Assembly: GCA_965279075.1 (NCBI GenBank)
Contig: CBDIHI010000012.1
Span: forward strand, 186,001-250,000
DNA length: 64,000 nt
From: SZAS-79 sp965279075
GTDB taxonomy: Bacteria > Pseudomonadota > Gammaproteobacteria > Burkholderiales > SG8-39
Direction of reading: 5' to 3'
Shown: positions 40,537 to 50,760 of the stretch, piece by piece
Numbering within the stretch: the stretch's first letter is position 1
Layout of the letters: the number at the start of each line of letters is the position of its first letter
The notes under the pieces: generated by a model
What the model was told of the DNA's origin: nothing
The model's input: the letters and a program-made list of their open reading frames with translations, nothing else
Databases searched by the model: none
Translations under genes and position numbers: made by a program

Positions 40537-41438
40537 CCGAGGCGGAACTGGTCGACGCGTTTTCCGATGCCCTGTGGCTGGAGGACGGGCTGTCGAAGAA
40601 CACGCTCGAGGCCTACCGCAGGGACCTGAAGTTGCTCGGCGACTGGCTGGCGAAATCGGCCGGCAAGTCGCTCGCCGAAGCGCGGGACCCCGACCTGCAG
40701 GCGTTCTTCGCTTCGAGGCATGAGAAAGGCGGCTCCGGGCACCGGGCATCATCCGACGCGCGCATGCTCTCCAGCCTCAAGCGTTTCTACCAGTACTGCC
40801 TGCGTGAGGGCGAGATGGACGCGGACCCTACGCTGAAGCTCGATTCGCCCAAGCGCGCGCCGCGGTTTCCGAAGACGCTGACCGAAGCCGACGTCGAGGC
40901 CCTGCTCGCGGCGCCGGACATGAACGAGCCGCTGGGGCTGCGCGACCGCGCGATGCTCGAGGTGCTTTACGCAGCGGGCCTGCGCGTGTCGGAACTGGTC
41001 GGCCTGCAGACCTTCGAGACCAACCTCGACGCGGGCGTGGTGCGTGTGATGGGCAAGGGGTCGAAGGAGCGCCTCGTGCCGCTCGGCGAGGAGGCCGTGG
41101 ACTGGGTGAAGCGTTACCTCGCGGATGCGCGGCCGCTGCTGCTCGCGGGCAAGGCGCCGAGCGACGCGCTGTTCGTCACCGAGCGCGGTGCGGGCATGAC
41201 GCGGCAGGCATTCTGGCACCTCATCAAGCGGCACGGCCAGCGCGCGATCCCCGGCAAGGCGCTGTCCCCGCACGTACTGCGCCACGCTTTCGCCACCCAC
41301 CTCATCAACCACGGGGCGGACCTGCGCGTGGTGCAGATGCTGCTCGGCCACGCGGATATCTCCACCACGCAGATCTATACGCACGTCGCGAAGGAAAGGC
41401 TGAAGAAACTCCATGCGATGCACCACCCGCGGGGCTGA
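40518..41438 (+). CDS. xerD: Site-specific tyrosine recombinase XerD
   Basis: Resolves chromosome dimers at dif together with XerC. The 306-residue tyrosine recombinase has an N-terminal SAM-like core-binding domain (ALWLEDGLSKNTLEAYRRDL). The catalytic domain contains Arg in AAGLRVSELVGL, Lys in GKGSKERLVPLG, HVLRHAFATHLINHGADLR, the second His in LLGHADISTTQIYTHV, and the nucleophile Tyr in that same stretch. It begins with GTG at 40518 inside ogt. There is no sign of a linked mobile element, supporting a chromosomal XerD role. Confidence 0.93.
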   Translation: MARSALAEAELVDAFSDALWLEDGLSKNTLEAYRRDLKLLGDWLAKSAGKSLAEARDPDLQAFFASRHEKGGSGHRASSDARMLSSLKRFYQYCLREGEMDADPTLKLDSPKRAPRFPKTLTEADVEALLAAPDMNEPLGLRDRAMLEVLYAAGLRVSELVGLQTFETNLDAGVVRVMGKGSKERLVPLGEEAVDWVKRYLADARPLLLAGKAPSDALFVTERGAGMTRQAFWHLIKRHGQRAIPGKALSPHVLRHAFATHLINHGADLRVVQMLLGHADISTTQIYTHVAKERLKKLHAMHHPRG

Positions 41439-41441
41439 GCA

Positions 41442-41930
41442 TTGAAGAAGCCCAGCCACAGCGAGACTCCCGCGACGCAGTTCCTGAAGAAGGCGGGCGT
41501 CGCCTTTACCGAGCACTTCTACGAATACGTCGAAAAGGGCGGCACGGCGGTGTCGGCGGATGCCCTAGGGGTGCCGGAGCATGCGGTCGTGAAGACGCTG
41601 ATGATGGAGGACGAGGCACGCGCGCCGCTGGTGGTGCTGATGCACGGCGACCGCAAGGTATCTACCAAGAACCTCGCGCGCCAGGCCGGTCGCAAGCGCA
41701 TCGAACCCTGCCAGCCGGAAGTCGCCCAGCGCCACTCGGGCTACCAGGTTGGGGGTACCTCCCCGTTCGGCACGAGGAAGAAGCTGCCGGTCTACATGGA
41801 GCGCTCGATCCTCGGGCTGGATAAAATCTGGATCAACGGCGGGCGGCGCGGGTTCCTCGTCTGCGTCGCACCGGCCGAAATCGTCCGGACGCTGGCGCCG
41901 ACCCTGGTCGAGGTGGCGCTGGAGGACTAG
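41442..41930 (+). CDS. ybaK: Cys-tRNA(Pro) deacylase YbaK/EbsC
   Basis: Hydrolyses mischarged Cys-tRNA(Pro), guarding proline codons. The 162-residue YbaK/ProX-type protein has ATQFLKKAGVAFTEHFYEYV, EHAVVKTLMMEDEARAPLVV (with the catalytic Lys), RKVSTKNLARQAGRKRIEPC, and GYQVGGTSPFGTRKKLPVYM near the active site. It starts with TTG at 41442, three bases after the xerD stop, and overlaps the convergent folB end by four bases. Confidence 0.9.
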   Translation: MKKPSHSETPATQFLKKAGVAFTEHFYEYVEKGGTAVSADALGVPEHAVVKTLMMEDEARAPLVVLMHGDRKVSTKNLARQAGRKRIEPCQPEVAQRHSGYQVGGTSPFGTRKKLPVYMERSILGLDKIWINGGRRGFLVCVAPAEIVRTLAPTLVEVALED

Positions 41931-42277
41931 CGGGTCCGGTCTATCTGCACGCCGACGAGCCCGGCGTTGCGCAGGATCCCGAGCTTCGCGGCGCTGACCT
42001 TTACGGACTTTGCGCCGAACTCGTCGAGCACGATGCGGGCGATGCGCTCGGCAAGGGTCTCGACCAGGTTGAAGTGCCTGCCCGCCACGAGCTCGCGGAT
42101 CCGCACGGTGACTTTCTCGTAGTCGATGCAGTCGGTCACCTTGTCGCTCTCGAACACGGCGGTGTTCGCGATGCCGATCTCGAGGTCGAGGCGCAGCGTC
42201 TGCGGCACGATGCGCTCGCGCTTGTGGAAGCCGATCAGCGTCTCGACGCGGAAGTCGCGGATGAAGATGTGGTCCAT
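41927..42277 (-). CDS. folB: Dihydroneopterin aldolase
   Basis: Converts dihydroneopterin to 6-hydroxymethyl-dihydropterin in folate synthesis. The 116-residue protein has the FolB pattern: IFIRDFRVETLIGFHKRERIVPQTLRLDLEI at the N terminus, DCIDYEKVTVRIRELV, FNLVETLAERIARIVL with the substrate-binding Glu, and a C-terminal lysine/strand KVSAAKLG. It is divergent from plsY across a 54-base gap. Confidence 0.93.
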   Translation of the reverse strand: MDHIFIRDFRVETLIGFHKRERIVPQTLRLDLEIGIANTAVFESDKVTDCIDYEKVTVRIRELVAGRHFNLVETLAERIARIVLDEFGAKSVKVSAAKLGILRNAGLVGVQIDRTR

Positions 42278-42316
42278 GGCCGGGGCATTATAGGTCCCGG
42301 GGTTGCGTCCTGTGGG

Positions 42317-42331
42317 TAAAATGCCGCCACG
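42317..42331 (+). promoter_or_regulatory. -10 element giving a short-leader or leaderless plsY transcript
   Basis: GGG-TAAAAT-GCCGCC, with the hexamer ending only nine bases before the plsY ATG at 42332. The predicted start point falls at or within three bases of the ATG. No ribosome-binding site is present. Confidence 0.45.
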
Positions 42332-42958
42332 ATGAACGACTTCCTGATTGTCGCGGCCGCCTACCTGCTGGGGTCCGTTTCCTTTGCGGTGCTGGTGAGC
42401 CGGTTGTTCTCACTGCCCGATCCGCATACCTACGGTTCGAAGAGCCCGGGCGCGACCAACGTCCTGCGCACGGGCAACAAGGCCGCGGCGGCGCTGACCC
42501 TGCTCGGCGATGCCGGCAAGGGGCTCGTGGCCGTGCTTGTCGCCAAGGCGATCTCGGGCGAAGACATCGGTGCGAGCCTGGTGGTGCCCATGGCGGGCAT
42601 CGCGGCCTTCGTCGGCCACCTCTATCCCGTATTCCATCGCTTCCAGGGCGGCAAGGGCGTGGCGACGGCGTCGGGCGTCCTGATCGGGTTCAGCGGCTGG
42701 CTGGGTGCGGGGACGTTCGCCACGTGGCTCATCATTGCCGTGTTCTTCCGGATTTCCTCGTTCGCGGCGCTCGTGGCCGCGGTATTCGCGCCGTGCTTTG
42801 CGTTCATGCTGTTCGGCGCACAGCCCGTGACTTGGGCAACGATCCCGATTGCGCTGCTGCTGATGCTGCGTCATCGCGCCAACATCGAGCGCCTCCTTGC
42901 CGGCACCGAGCCGCGCATCGGGGCGAAGAAGAAACCCGAAACGGAACCCAACCAATGA
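42332..42958 (+). CDS. plsY: Glycerol-3-phosphate acyltransferase PlsY
   Basis: Transfers an acyl group from acyl-phosphate to glycerol 3-phosphate, the first step of phospholipid synthesis. The 208-residue membrane protein has five or so helices. The three conserved cytoplasmic motifs are visible: GSKSPGATNVLRTGNK, GHLYPVFHRFQGGKGVATASGV, and MLRHRANIERLLAGTEPRIG at the end. Its TGA overlaps the panE ATG. A leaderless mRNA is predicted from the position of the -10 box. Confidence 0.95.
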   Translation: MNDFLIVAAAYLLGSVSFAVLVSRLFSLPDPHTYGSKSPGATNVLRTGNKAAAALTLLGDAGKGLVAVLVAKAISGEDIGASLVVPMAGIAAFVGHLYPVFHRFQGGKGVATASGVLIGFSGWLGAGTFATWLIIAVFFRISSFAALVAAVFAPCFAFMLFGAQPVTWATIPIALLLMLRHRANIERLLAGTEPRIGAKKKPETEPNQ

Positions 42959-43893
42959 AGATCCTGATGCTCGGCGCCGGCGCGGTCGGTGGTTATTTCG
43001 GCGGGAGGCTGGTCGAGGCCGGTGCCGACGTGACTTTCCTCGTGCGGCCGAAGCGGGCCGAACTGATGGCGAAGGAAGGCCTGCGGGTGAAGAGTCGCGC
43101 GGGGGATATTCACCGGCAGGTCCCTCTGGTCACGCAGGACGCGCTCAGGCCCGGCTACGACCTCGTGATGTTCACGGCCAAGTCCTACGACCTGGACAGC
43201 GCGATCGAGGCTATCGCCCCGGCGATGAAGGGCGACTGCATGGTCCTGCCTTTCCTGAACGGGATGTCGCACCTCGCGGTGCTGGATGCGCGCTTTGGCC
43301 GCGAGCGGGTATTGGGTGGTGTGGCCTACATCGCGTCGACCCTTTCCCCGGAAGGCGTGATCCTGCACCTCGGCGAATTCAACAAGATGGCTTACGGCCC
43401 GCGCGATGGTGCGCCCGGGGCCATGGCTTTGTGCAAGTCCCTCGACGCCGCGTTTGCGAAGACTTCCGTCGAGCATGTCCTGTCCGACTCGATCGAGCAG
43501 GTCATGTGGGACAAGTGGGTATTCCTCGCGAGCATCGCCGGCATGACGGCGATGATGCGCGCCGCGGTGGCCGACATCCTCGAGGCGGACGCGGGCGAGC
43601 GCCTGATGCTCGCGATGCTGGCCGAGTGCGTGTCGGTCGCCTCGGCGGAAGGGTTTCCGGTCGCGGAGAAGATCCTCGCGAACCACCGGAAGGTGCTTAC
43701 GCAGAAGGGTTCGGCGGCCACCGCGTCGATGATGCGCGACACGGAAAGCGGCGGACCCACTGAGGCCGACACCATCCTCGGCGCGTTGCTTGTGCTGGCG
43801 AAAAAGCACTCGCTTCAAACGCCGGTCATGGAAATCGCCTACACGCACATGCAGGCCTATGCGGCGCGCCGCAGGCGCGAGGCCGGGGCCTAG
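42955..43893 (+). CDS. panE: 2-dehydropantoate 2-reductase
   Basis: NADPH-dependent reduction of ketopantoate to pantoate (coenzyme A synthesis), or a related ketoacid reductase. The 312-residue protein has KILMLGAGAVGGYFGGRL (Rossmann), the catalytic-Lys region DKWVFLASIAGMTAMMRA with Glu/Asp in the ApbA C-terminal domain, and SMMRDTESGGPTEAD close to the substrate site. It overlaps the plsY stop by four bases and the convergent tsaD end by four. Burkholderiales carry several paralogues, so a role other than pantothenate synthesis is possible. Confidence 0.85.
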   Translation: MKILMLGAGAVGGYFGGRLVEAGADVTFLVRPKRAELMAKEGLRVKSRAGDIHRQVPLVTQDALRPGYDLVMFTAKSYDLDSAIEAIAPAMKGDCMVLPFLNGMSHLAVLDARFGRERVLGGVAYIASTLSPEGVILHLGEFNKMAYGPRDGAPGAMALCKSLDAAFAKTSVEHVLSDSIEQVMWDKWVFLASIAGMTAMMRAAVADILEADAGERLMLAMLAECVSVASAEGFPVAEKILANHRKVLTQKGSAATASMMRDTESGGPTEADTILGALLVLAKKHSLQTPVMEIAYTHMQAYAARRRREAGA

Positions 43894-44900
43894 CCGATCG
43901 TGGCGAGGTCCCAGCGCGGCCGCACGCTGAAGGTCGTGGTGGCGGTCGGCAGGCCGTCCTTCCAGCGCAGCGCCGCGGCGAAGGCGATCATCGCGCCGTT
44001 GTCGGTGCACAGTTCGAGTTCCGGGTAGAACACCTCGAAGCGTTGCGAGGCGGCGGCGGCGTCCAGCCCGGCGCGCAGTTGCCGGTTCGCGCCCACGCCT
44101 CCGGCGACGACCAGCCGCGCGAGCCCGGTTTGCCGGAGCGCCATGGCGCACTTCGCGACCAGCACCTCGACCACGGCATCCTGGAAGGCGCGCGCGATGT
44201 CGGCATGCGTTTGATTGTCCGCGGGCTGGCTGCGCGCGAGGAGCATCACCGCGGTCTTCAGGCCGCTGAAGCTGAACTCGAGGTCGTTGGAGTTGAGCAT
44301 CGGCCGCGGCAGCTTGAAGCGTCCGGGTGCTCCCGACTCGGCCAGTTTCGAGACTGCCGGGCCGCCCGGATAGTCGAGCCCGAGAAGCTTGGCCGTCTTG
44401 TCGAACGCTTCGCCTGCGGCATCGTCCAGCGTCTCGCCGAGGAGCTCGTAGCTGCCCACGCCGGTGACGCGCATCAGCTGCGTATGGCCGCCGGACACCA
44501 GCAGTGCCACGAAAGGGAAGGCGGGCGGGCGCGTGGAAAGCAGCGGCGAGAGCAGGTGCCCTTCGAGATGGTGGATCCCGACGGCCGGCACGCCGAGCGC
44601 AAAGGCGAGGCTCTTGGCGAACGCAGCGCCGACCAGCAGCGCGCCGGCCAGGCCCGGACCTTCGGTGAAGGCCACCCCATCGAGGTCGTCCAGCGTGCGA
44701 CCGGCCCGGGCGAGCACTTCCCGCGCGAGCGGGACCACGCGGCGGATGTGGTCCCGGGACGCGAGTTCCGGCACCACGCCGCCGTATTCCTGGTGCATCG
44801 CGACCTGGGAATGCAGTGCATGGGCGAGCAGCCCCGCCTCGCTGTCGTAGACGGCGAGTCCGGTTTCGTCGCAGGAGGATTCCACCCCGAGGATAAGCAT
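43890..44900 (-). CDS. tsaD: tRNA N6-threonylcarbamoyltransferase subunit TsaD
   Basis: Transfers the threonylcarbamoyl group to A37 of ANN-decoding tRNAs, working downstream of the Sua5 protein encoded at 7208. The 336-residue ASKHA protein begins MLILGVESSCDETGLAVYD and has the metal-binding HxxxH in GIHHLEGHLLSP. It also has VALLVSGGHTQLMRV, AGEAFDKTAKLLGL, YPGGP, and VAGGVGANRQLR. It is divergent from rpsU, the usual arrangement in beta- and gamma-proteobacteria. Confidence 0.96.
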   Translation of the reverse strand: MLILGVESSCDETGLAVYDSEAGLLAHALHSQVAMHQEYGGVVPELASRDHIRRVVPLAREVLARAGRTLDDLDGVAFTEGPGLAGALLVGAAFAKSLAFALGVPAVGIHHLEGHLLSPLLSTRPPAFPFVALLVSGGHTQLMRVTGVGSYELLGETLDDAAGEAFDKTAKLLGLDYPGGPAVSKLAESGAPGRFKLPRPMLNSNDLEFSFSGLKTAVMLLARSQPADNQTHADIARAFQDAVVEVLVAKCAMALRQTGLARLVVAGGVGANRQLRAGLDAAAASQRFEVFYPELELCTDNGAMIAFAAALRWKDGLPTATTTFSVRPRWDLATIG

Positions 44901-45092
44901 GTATTTGATTTAAAAGGATTGTATGGACGCAGACTGGGCGCAGTGTGAGGCACGCGCGGCGGGCCTGTCCAGTCCGCGGCACGGGCGCGCAAGGTAAAGC
45001 TGGCGCGGAACCGCATTTTCCCGTTAAAATCCGCGCCTTTCGCCACGGCCGTCAGCCGGCGAAACGTTCACGCCAAGCGTTCAAGAGGGGTT
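44901..45092. promoter_or_regulatory. Divergent tsaD-rpsU promoter region
   Basis: For tsaD, a minus-strand TACAAT at 44918-44923 lies ~18 bases before the ATG. For rpsU, GTTAAAATCCGC provides a -10-like TAAAAT at 45025-45030, and AGAGGGG just before the ATG is the ribosome site. No other gene is seen in these 192 bases. Confidence 0.4.
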
Positions 45093-45305
45093 ATGCCGAC
45101 TATTCGCCTTAAGGAAAACGAGCCGTTCGAAGTGGCGATGCGCCGCTTCAAGCGCACGATCGAGAAGACCGGGATGCTGACCGAGCTGCGCGCCCGCGAG
45201 TTTTACGAGAAGCCCACCGCCGAGCGCAAGCGCAAGCTCGCTGCCGCCGTGAAGCGCAACCACAAGCGCCTGCGCAGCCAGATGCTGCCGAAGAAGATGT
45301 ACTGA
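45093..45305 (+). CDS. rpsU: 30S ribosomal protein S21
   Basis: A small, basic 70-residue ribosomal subunit protein (MPTIRLKENEPFEVAMRRFK ... KRLRSQMLPKKMY), the expected length for betaproteobacteria. It is needed for 30S interaction with mRNA starts. It is the first gene of the rpsU-yqeY-dnaG-rpoD macromolecular-synthesis cluster and is separated from yqeY by an intrinsic terminator, which should set higher rpsU than dnaG expression. Confidence 0.97.
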   Translation: MPTIRLKENEPFEVAMRRFKRTIEKTGMLTELRAREFYEKPTAERKRKLAAAVKRNHKRLRSQMLPKKMY

Positions 45306-45337
45306 GCGCCGCCGCTCAGAAGGAATTGTTGAGCGGG

Positions 45338-45375
45338 GCCGCGATTCCTGGACGCAAGTCCGGTCGCGGCTTTTT
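45338..45375 (+). terminator. Intrinsic terminator/attenuator after rpsU
   Basis: GCCGCGA (45338-45344) pairs with TCGCGGC (45364-45370). An inner GGAC-GCAA-GTCC hairpin sits inside, and TTTTT follows at 45371-45375. It lies between rpsU and yqeY and probably allows partial read-through into dnaG and rpoD. Confidence 0.8.
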
Positions 45376-45393
45376 CATTTCCGGGGCCCGAAA

Positions 45394-45840
45394 ATGTCGC
45401 TGAAAGCGAAAATCACCGAAGACATGAAGGCCGCGATGCGCGCCAAGGACACGGCGCGCCTGTCGACGGTACGGCTGCTCCTTGCCGCGATGAAGCAGCG
45501 CGAAGTCGACGAGCGGATCGAACTCATGGATGCCGACATCCTCGGCATCATCGAGAAGATGATCAAGCAGCGCCGCGAGTCCATCGTCCAGTACGACAAG
45601 GGCGGCCGGGCAGACCTCGCCGACGCTGAAAAATTCGAGGTGGGCGTGCTTTCCGGGTACCTCCCGCAGCAGCTGGGCGAGGCCGAGGTCGCCGCCGCAG
45701 TGGATGCCGCGATCGCCGAGACCGGCGCGAAGGCCATGCCCGACATGGGCAAGGTGATGGCGGTCCTCAAGCCGAAGCTTGCCGGGCGCACCGACATGGG
45801 CAGGCTCTCCGGGCTGGTCAAGACCAAGCTCGGCGGCTAG
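45394..45840 (+). CDS. yqeY: GatB/YqeY domain-containing protein
   Basis: A 148-residue YqeY-family protein (SLKAKITEDMKAAMRAKDTA ... RLSTVRLLLAAMKQREVDER ... VLSGYLPQQL ... DMGKVMAVLKPKLAGRTDMG). The tail domain resembles that of the GatB amidotransferase subunit and may bind tRNA, but its function is unsettled. In this phylum it characteristically sits between rpsU and dnaG, as here. Confidence 0.93.
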   Translation: MSLKAKITEDMKAAMRAKDTARLSTVRLLLAAMKQREVDERIELMDADILGIIEKMIKQRRESIVQYDKGGRADLADAEKFEVGVLSGYLPQQLGEAEVAAAVDAAIAETGAKAMPDMGKVMAVLKPKLAGRTDMGRLSGLVKTKLGG

Positions 45841-45858
45841 ATTCGGGGCGACGCCCCG

Positions 45859-47622
45859 ATGATTCCAGACTCGTTCAAGCAGGACCTCCTCAATCGCGTC
45901 GATATCGTCGACGTGGTGTCGCGCTACGTCCAGTTGAGGAAGGGCGGCGCGAATTTCCAGGGGCTCTGCCCTTTCCATACCGAGAAGTCGCCGTCCTTCA
46001 CGGTGAGCCCCGCCAAGCAGTTCTACCATTGCTTCGGCTGCGGCGCGCACGGCAACGCCATCGGTTTCATGATGGCCTACGCGAGCATGGGATACGTCGA
46101 TGCGGTGAAGGATCTCGCCGCGGGCGCGGGCATGACGGTGCCCGAGGCGCCGCGCTCCCCGCAGGAGGCCGAGCGGCGTGAGCGGGAGACGGACCTCTAC
46201 GCCGTGATGGACAAGGCGATGGAGTTCTTCCGCGCGCAACTCAAGGAATCGCCCAAGGCGATCGCCTACCTCAAGGGCCGCGGTCTGACCGGCGAGATCG
46301 CGGCGCGCTTTCGCATCGGCTACGCGCCGGACGACTGGCAGGGCCTTAAGGCTGCGTACCCGGACTACCAGGACAAGTCCCTTGCGGAGACTGGCCTCGT
46401 CATCGACAACGATGAAGGGCGGCGCTACGACCGGTTTCGCGACCGCGTGATGTTCCCGATCCTGAACCAGCGCGGTTCGGTGATCGGATTCGGTGGCCGA
46501 GTGCTGGGCGAGGGTGAGCCGAAGTACCTGAACTCCCCGGAAACCGCACTGTTCGAGAAGGGGCGCGAGCTCTACGGCCTCACGCAGGCGCGCGATGCGA
46601 TCCGAACTGCCGGCCGGGTCCTGGTCGTCGAGGGCTACATGGACGTGGTGGCGCTGGCCCAGTACGGCGTGGCTTACGCGGTCGCAACGTTAGGGACCGC
46701 TACCACGCCGATGCACATCACCAAGCTGCTGCGCCTGGCCGACGAGGTCGTGTTCTGTTTCGACGGGGACAAGGCCGGCCGCAAGGCCGCCTGGCGGGCG
46801 CTTGAAGTGAGCCTGCCCCTCGCGGTCGACCACAAGCCTATGCGATTCCTTTTCCTCCCCGCGGAGCACGACCCCGACAGTTACGTGAGGGCGCACGGCC
46901 AGGAGGTGTTCGAGCGCCTCGCCCGCGAGGCGCAGACGCTCTCGGGGTTCCTGCTCGGCGAACTGCGCGCGAATTCGGATCTCGTGACCGCGGAAGGCCG
47001 CTCCAAGTTCATGACCGAAGCGAAACCCCACCTGCAGAAAATCACGGCGCTAGGCCTGAAACTTCAGCTCGTGAAGGAGGTGGCCGAACTCGCCGGGTTC
47101 TCCCAGGACGAGGCGGAGGACCTGCTCGAATTGCGCGCACCCGGCACCCGCAGCTTCGTGCGGCGCGCACCGGCGAAGGCCGCGACGCCGCTCGTGAATT
47201 CCGACGAGCAGCGGCTGCTGCGATGCGTGCTCGCGAAGCCCGGCCTGGTCGGCAAGATCGAGTTCGACCTGCTGGACGAGCGCCGGCCGGAGGTTTCGCT
47301 GCTGCAAAGGATCGCGACGCTCTGCGAGGAGAGGGAGCCGTCGGCGCCGATGCTGATCGAGCATTTCCAGGGGACCGGGGACGGGGACCTTCTGATCCAG
47401 TCCCTGAAGGCGTTGGAAGAGCACGGGCCGCATGCGGACGCGGCCGAGCAGGAGTTGCAGCACAACCTCATCAACCTTCGCATCAGGCGCAAGAACGAGG
47501 AGTGCGACGTCCTCAAGCTCCGGGCCGATGCGGACCGGTCCCACGCCCCGGCGTACCTGAAAAGCCTGAATGAACTCCACGTCCTGAAGGCCCGGCTCAG
47601 GGGACAGGAGACAGGGCAATAG
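45859..47622 (+). CDS. dnaG: DNA primase
   Basis: Makes RNA primers for replication. The 587-residue protein has an N-terminal CHC2 zinc finger: CPFHTEKSPSF, then HCFGCGAHGNAIGF at about 35-75. The RNA polymerase core contains FRDRVMFPILNQRGSVIGFGGR, and the TOPRIM motif VVEGYMDVVALAQYG (about 255) and FDGDKAGRKAAWRAL supply the acidic metal ligands. The C-terminal ~140 residues are the DnaB-interacting region. It begins 18 bases after yqeY. Confidence 0.97.
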   Translation: MIPDSFKQDLLNRVDIVDVVSRYVQLRKGGANFQGLCPFHTEKSPSFTVSPAKQFYHCFGCGAHGNAIGFMMAYASMGYVDAVKDLAAGAGMTVPEAPRSPQEAERRERETDLYAVMDKAMEFFRAQLKESPKAIAYLKGRGLTGEIAARFRIGYAPDDWQGLKAAYPDYQDKSLAETGLVIDNDEGRRYDRFRDRVMFPILNQRGSVIGFGGRVLGEGEPKYLNSPETALFEKGRELYGLTQARDAIRTAGRVLVVEGYMDVVALAQYGVAYAVATLGTATTPMHITKLLRLADEVVFCFDGDKAGRKAAWRALEVSLPLAVDHKPMRFLFLPAEHDPDSYVRAHGQEVFERLAREAQTLSGFLLGELRANSDLVTAEGRSKFMTEAKPHLQKITALGLKLQLVKEVAELAGFSQDEAEDLLELRAPGTRSFVRRAPAKAATPLVNSDEQRLLRCVLAKPGLVGKIEFDLLDERRPEVSLLQRIATLCEEREPSAPMLIEHFQGTGDGDLLIQSLKALEEHGPHADAAEQELQHNLINLRIRRKNEECDVLKLRADADRSHAPAYLKSLNELHVLKARLRGQETGQ

Positions 47623-47626
47623 CTCT

Positions 47627-47634
47627 GCTATAAT
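47627..47634 (+). promoter_or_regulatory. Extended -10 promoter for rpoD
   Basis: TGC-TATAAT (47626-47634) directly after the dnaG stop is a perfect -10 hexamer with the extended TGn motif. It would give rpoD a promoter of its own with an ~70-nt leader. No -35 match is obvious, which is normal for extended -10 promoters. Confidence 0.65.
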
Positions 47635-47710
47635 AGAGGGTTACCCTTCCCGATAAGCCGCTTGCCCAGGTCCGGGCGGGTCGTGGCCGGGATCTCAGCG
47701 CGAGGCAGGA

Positions 47711-50107
<2,397 letters not shown>

Positions 50108-50130
50108 GCGCGCGGGACCGGCCGTAGCCC

Positions 50131-50156
50131 AACGGGCTGCCTAGGGGCGGCCCGTT
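50131..50156 (+). terminator. Hairpin after rpoD, possible terminator
   Basis: AACGGGC (50131-50137) pairs with GCCCGTT (50150-50156) across a 12-base loop. Only a weak T-containing run (CCATTTC) follows, so termination efficiency is doubtful. Confidence 0.4.
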
Positions 50157-50173
50157 CCATTTCAGGAGCCTGC

Positions 50174-50752
50174 ATGAAAGTCGTCGAGTACTATTTTTCG
50201 CCCGTGTCGCCCTGGACCCACCTCGGACACGAGCGGTTCGCGGAAATCGCGGCCCGCCATGGCGCTTCGGTCAACGCGAAGCCCGTGGACTACGGCGTGA
50301 TCTTTCCCGTGTCCGGCGGCCTGCCGCTCGGCAAGCGCGCGCCGCAGCGCCAGGCCTACCGTCTTGCGGAGCTCGCCCGTTGGCGCGACCACCTCGGGAT
50401 CCCGCTGACGGTCCAGCCGAAGTTCTTCCCGGCCGACGGTACGCAAGCGGCACAGCTCATCGCTGCAGCGCCCGAGGCGGTCAGGATGGCCGTCGCGGGC
50501 GACGTGCTTTCCGCCGTGTGGGTGCGCGAGGAGGACATCGCGGACCGGGCGACACTGGCCGCGATCGCCGCGCGGCATGGCATTGCGGACCTCGAGGGAG
50601 CCCTCGAAGGGGGCAAGGCGGTCTATGCGGCAAACACGCAGGAAGGGCTCGCGCGCAGCGTGTTCGGCGCGCCCACGTACGTGTACCGGGACGAGCTGTT
50701 CTGGGGCCAGGACCGGCTCGACTTCCTCGACCGCGCGCTGGCGCGCGTCTGA
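50174..50752 (+). CDS. 2-hydroxychromene-2-carboxylate isomerase family protein (DsbA-like)
   Basis: A 192-residue thioredoxin-fold (kappa-class GST-like) protein. It begins VVEYYFSPVSPWTHLGHERF with the Ser motif that replaces CxxC, and ends VFGAPTYVYRDELFWGQDRL with the cis-Pro loop. The founding enzyme isomerises a naphthalene-pathway intermediate using glutathione, but family members are widespread and their native reactions are mostly unknown. There is no linked aromatic-degradation operon. Confidence 0.85.
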   Translation: MKVVEYYFSPVSPWTHLGHERFAEIAARHGASVNAKPVDYGVIFPVSGGLPLGKRAPQRQAYRLAELARWRDHLGIPLTVQPKFFPADGTQAAQLIAAAPEAVRMAVAGDVLSAVWVREEDIADRATLAAIAARHGIADLEGALEGGKAVYAANTQEGLARSVFGAPTYVYRDELFWGQDRLDFLDRALARV

Positions 50753-50760
50753 CAAATCAT

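Noticed and set aside
40518..41438. The tyrosine recombinase as evidence for an integrated element
   Set aside because: It is packed between ogt and ybaK with overlapping starts and has the length and motifs of XerD; no attachment site or cargo was seen.
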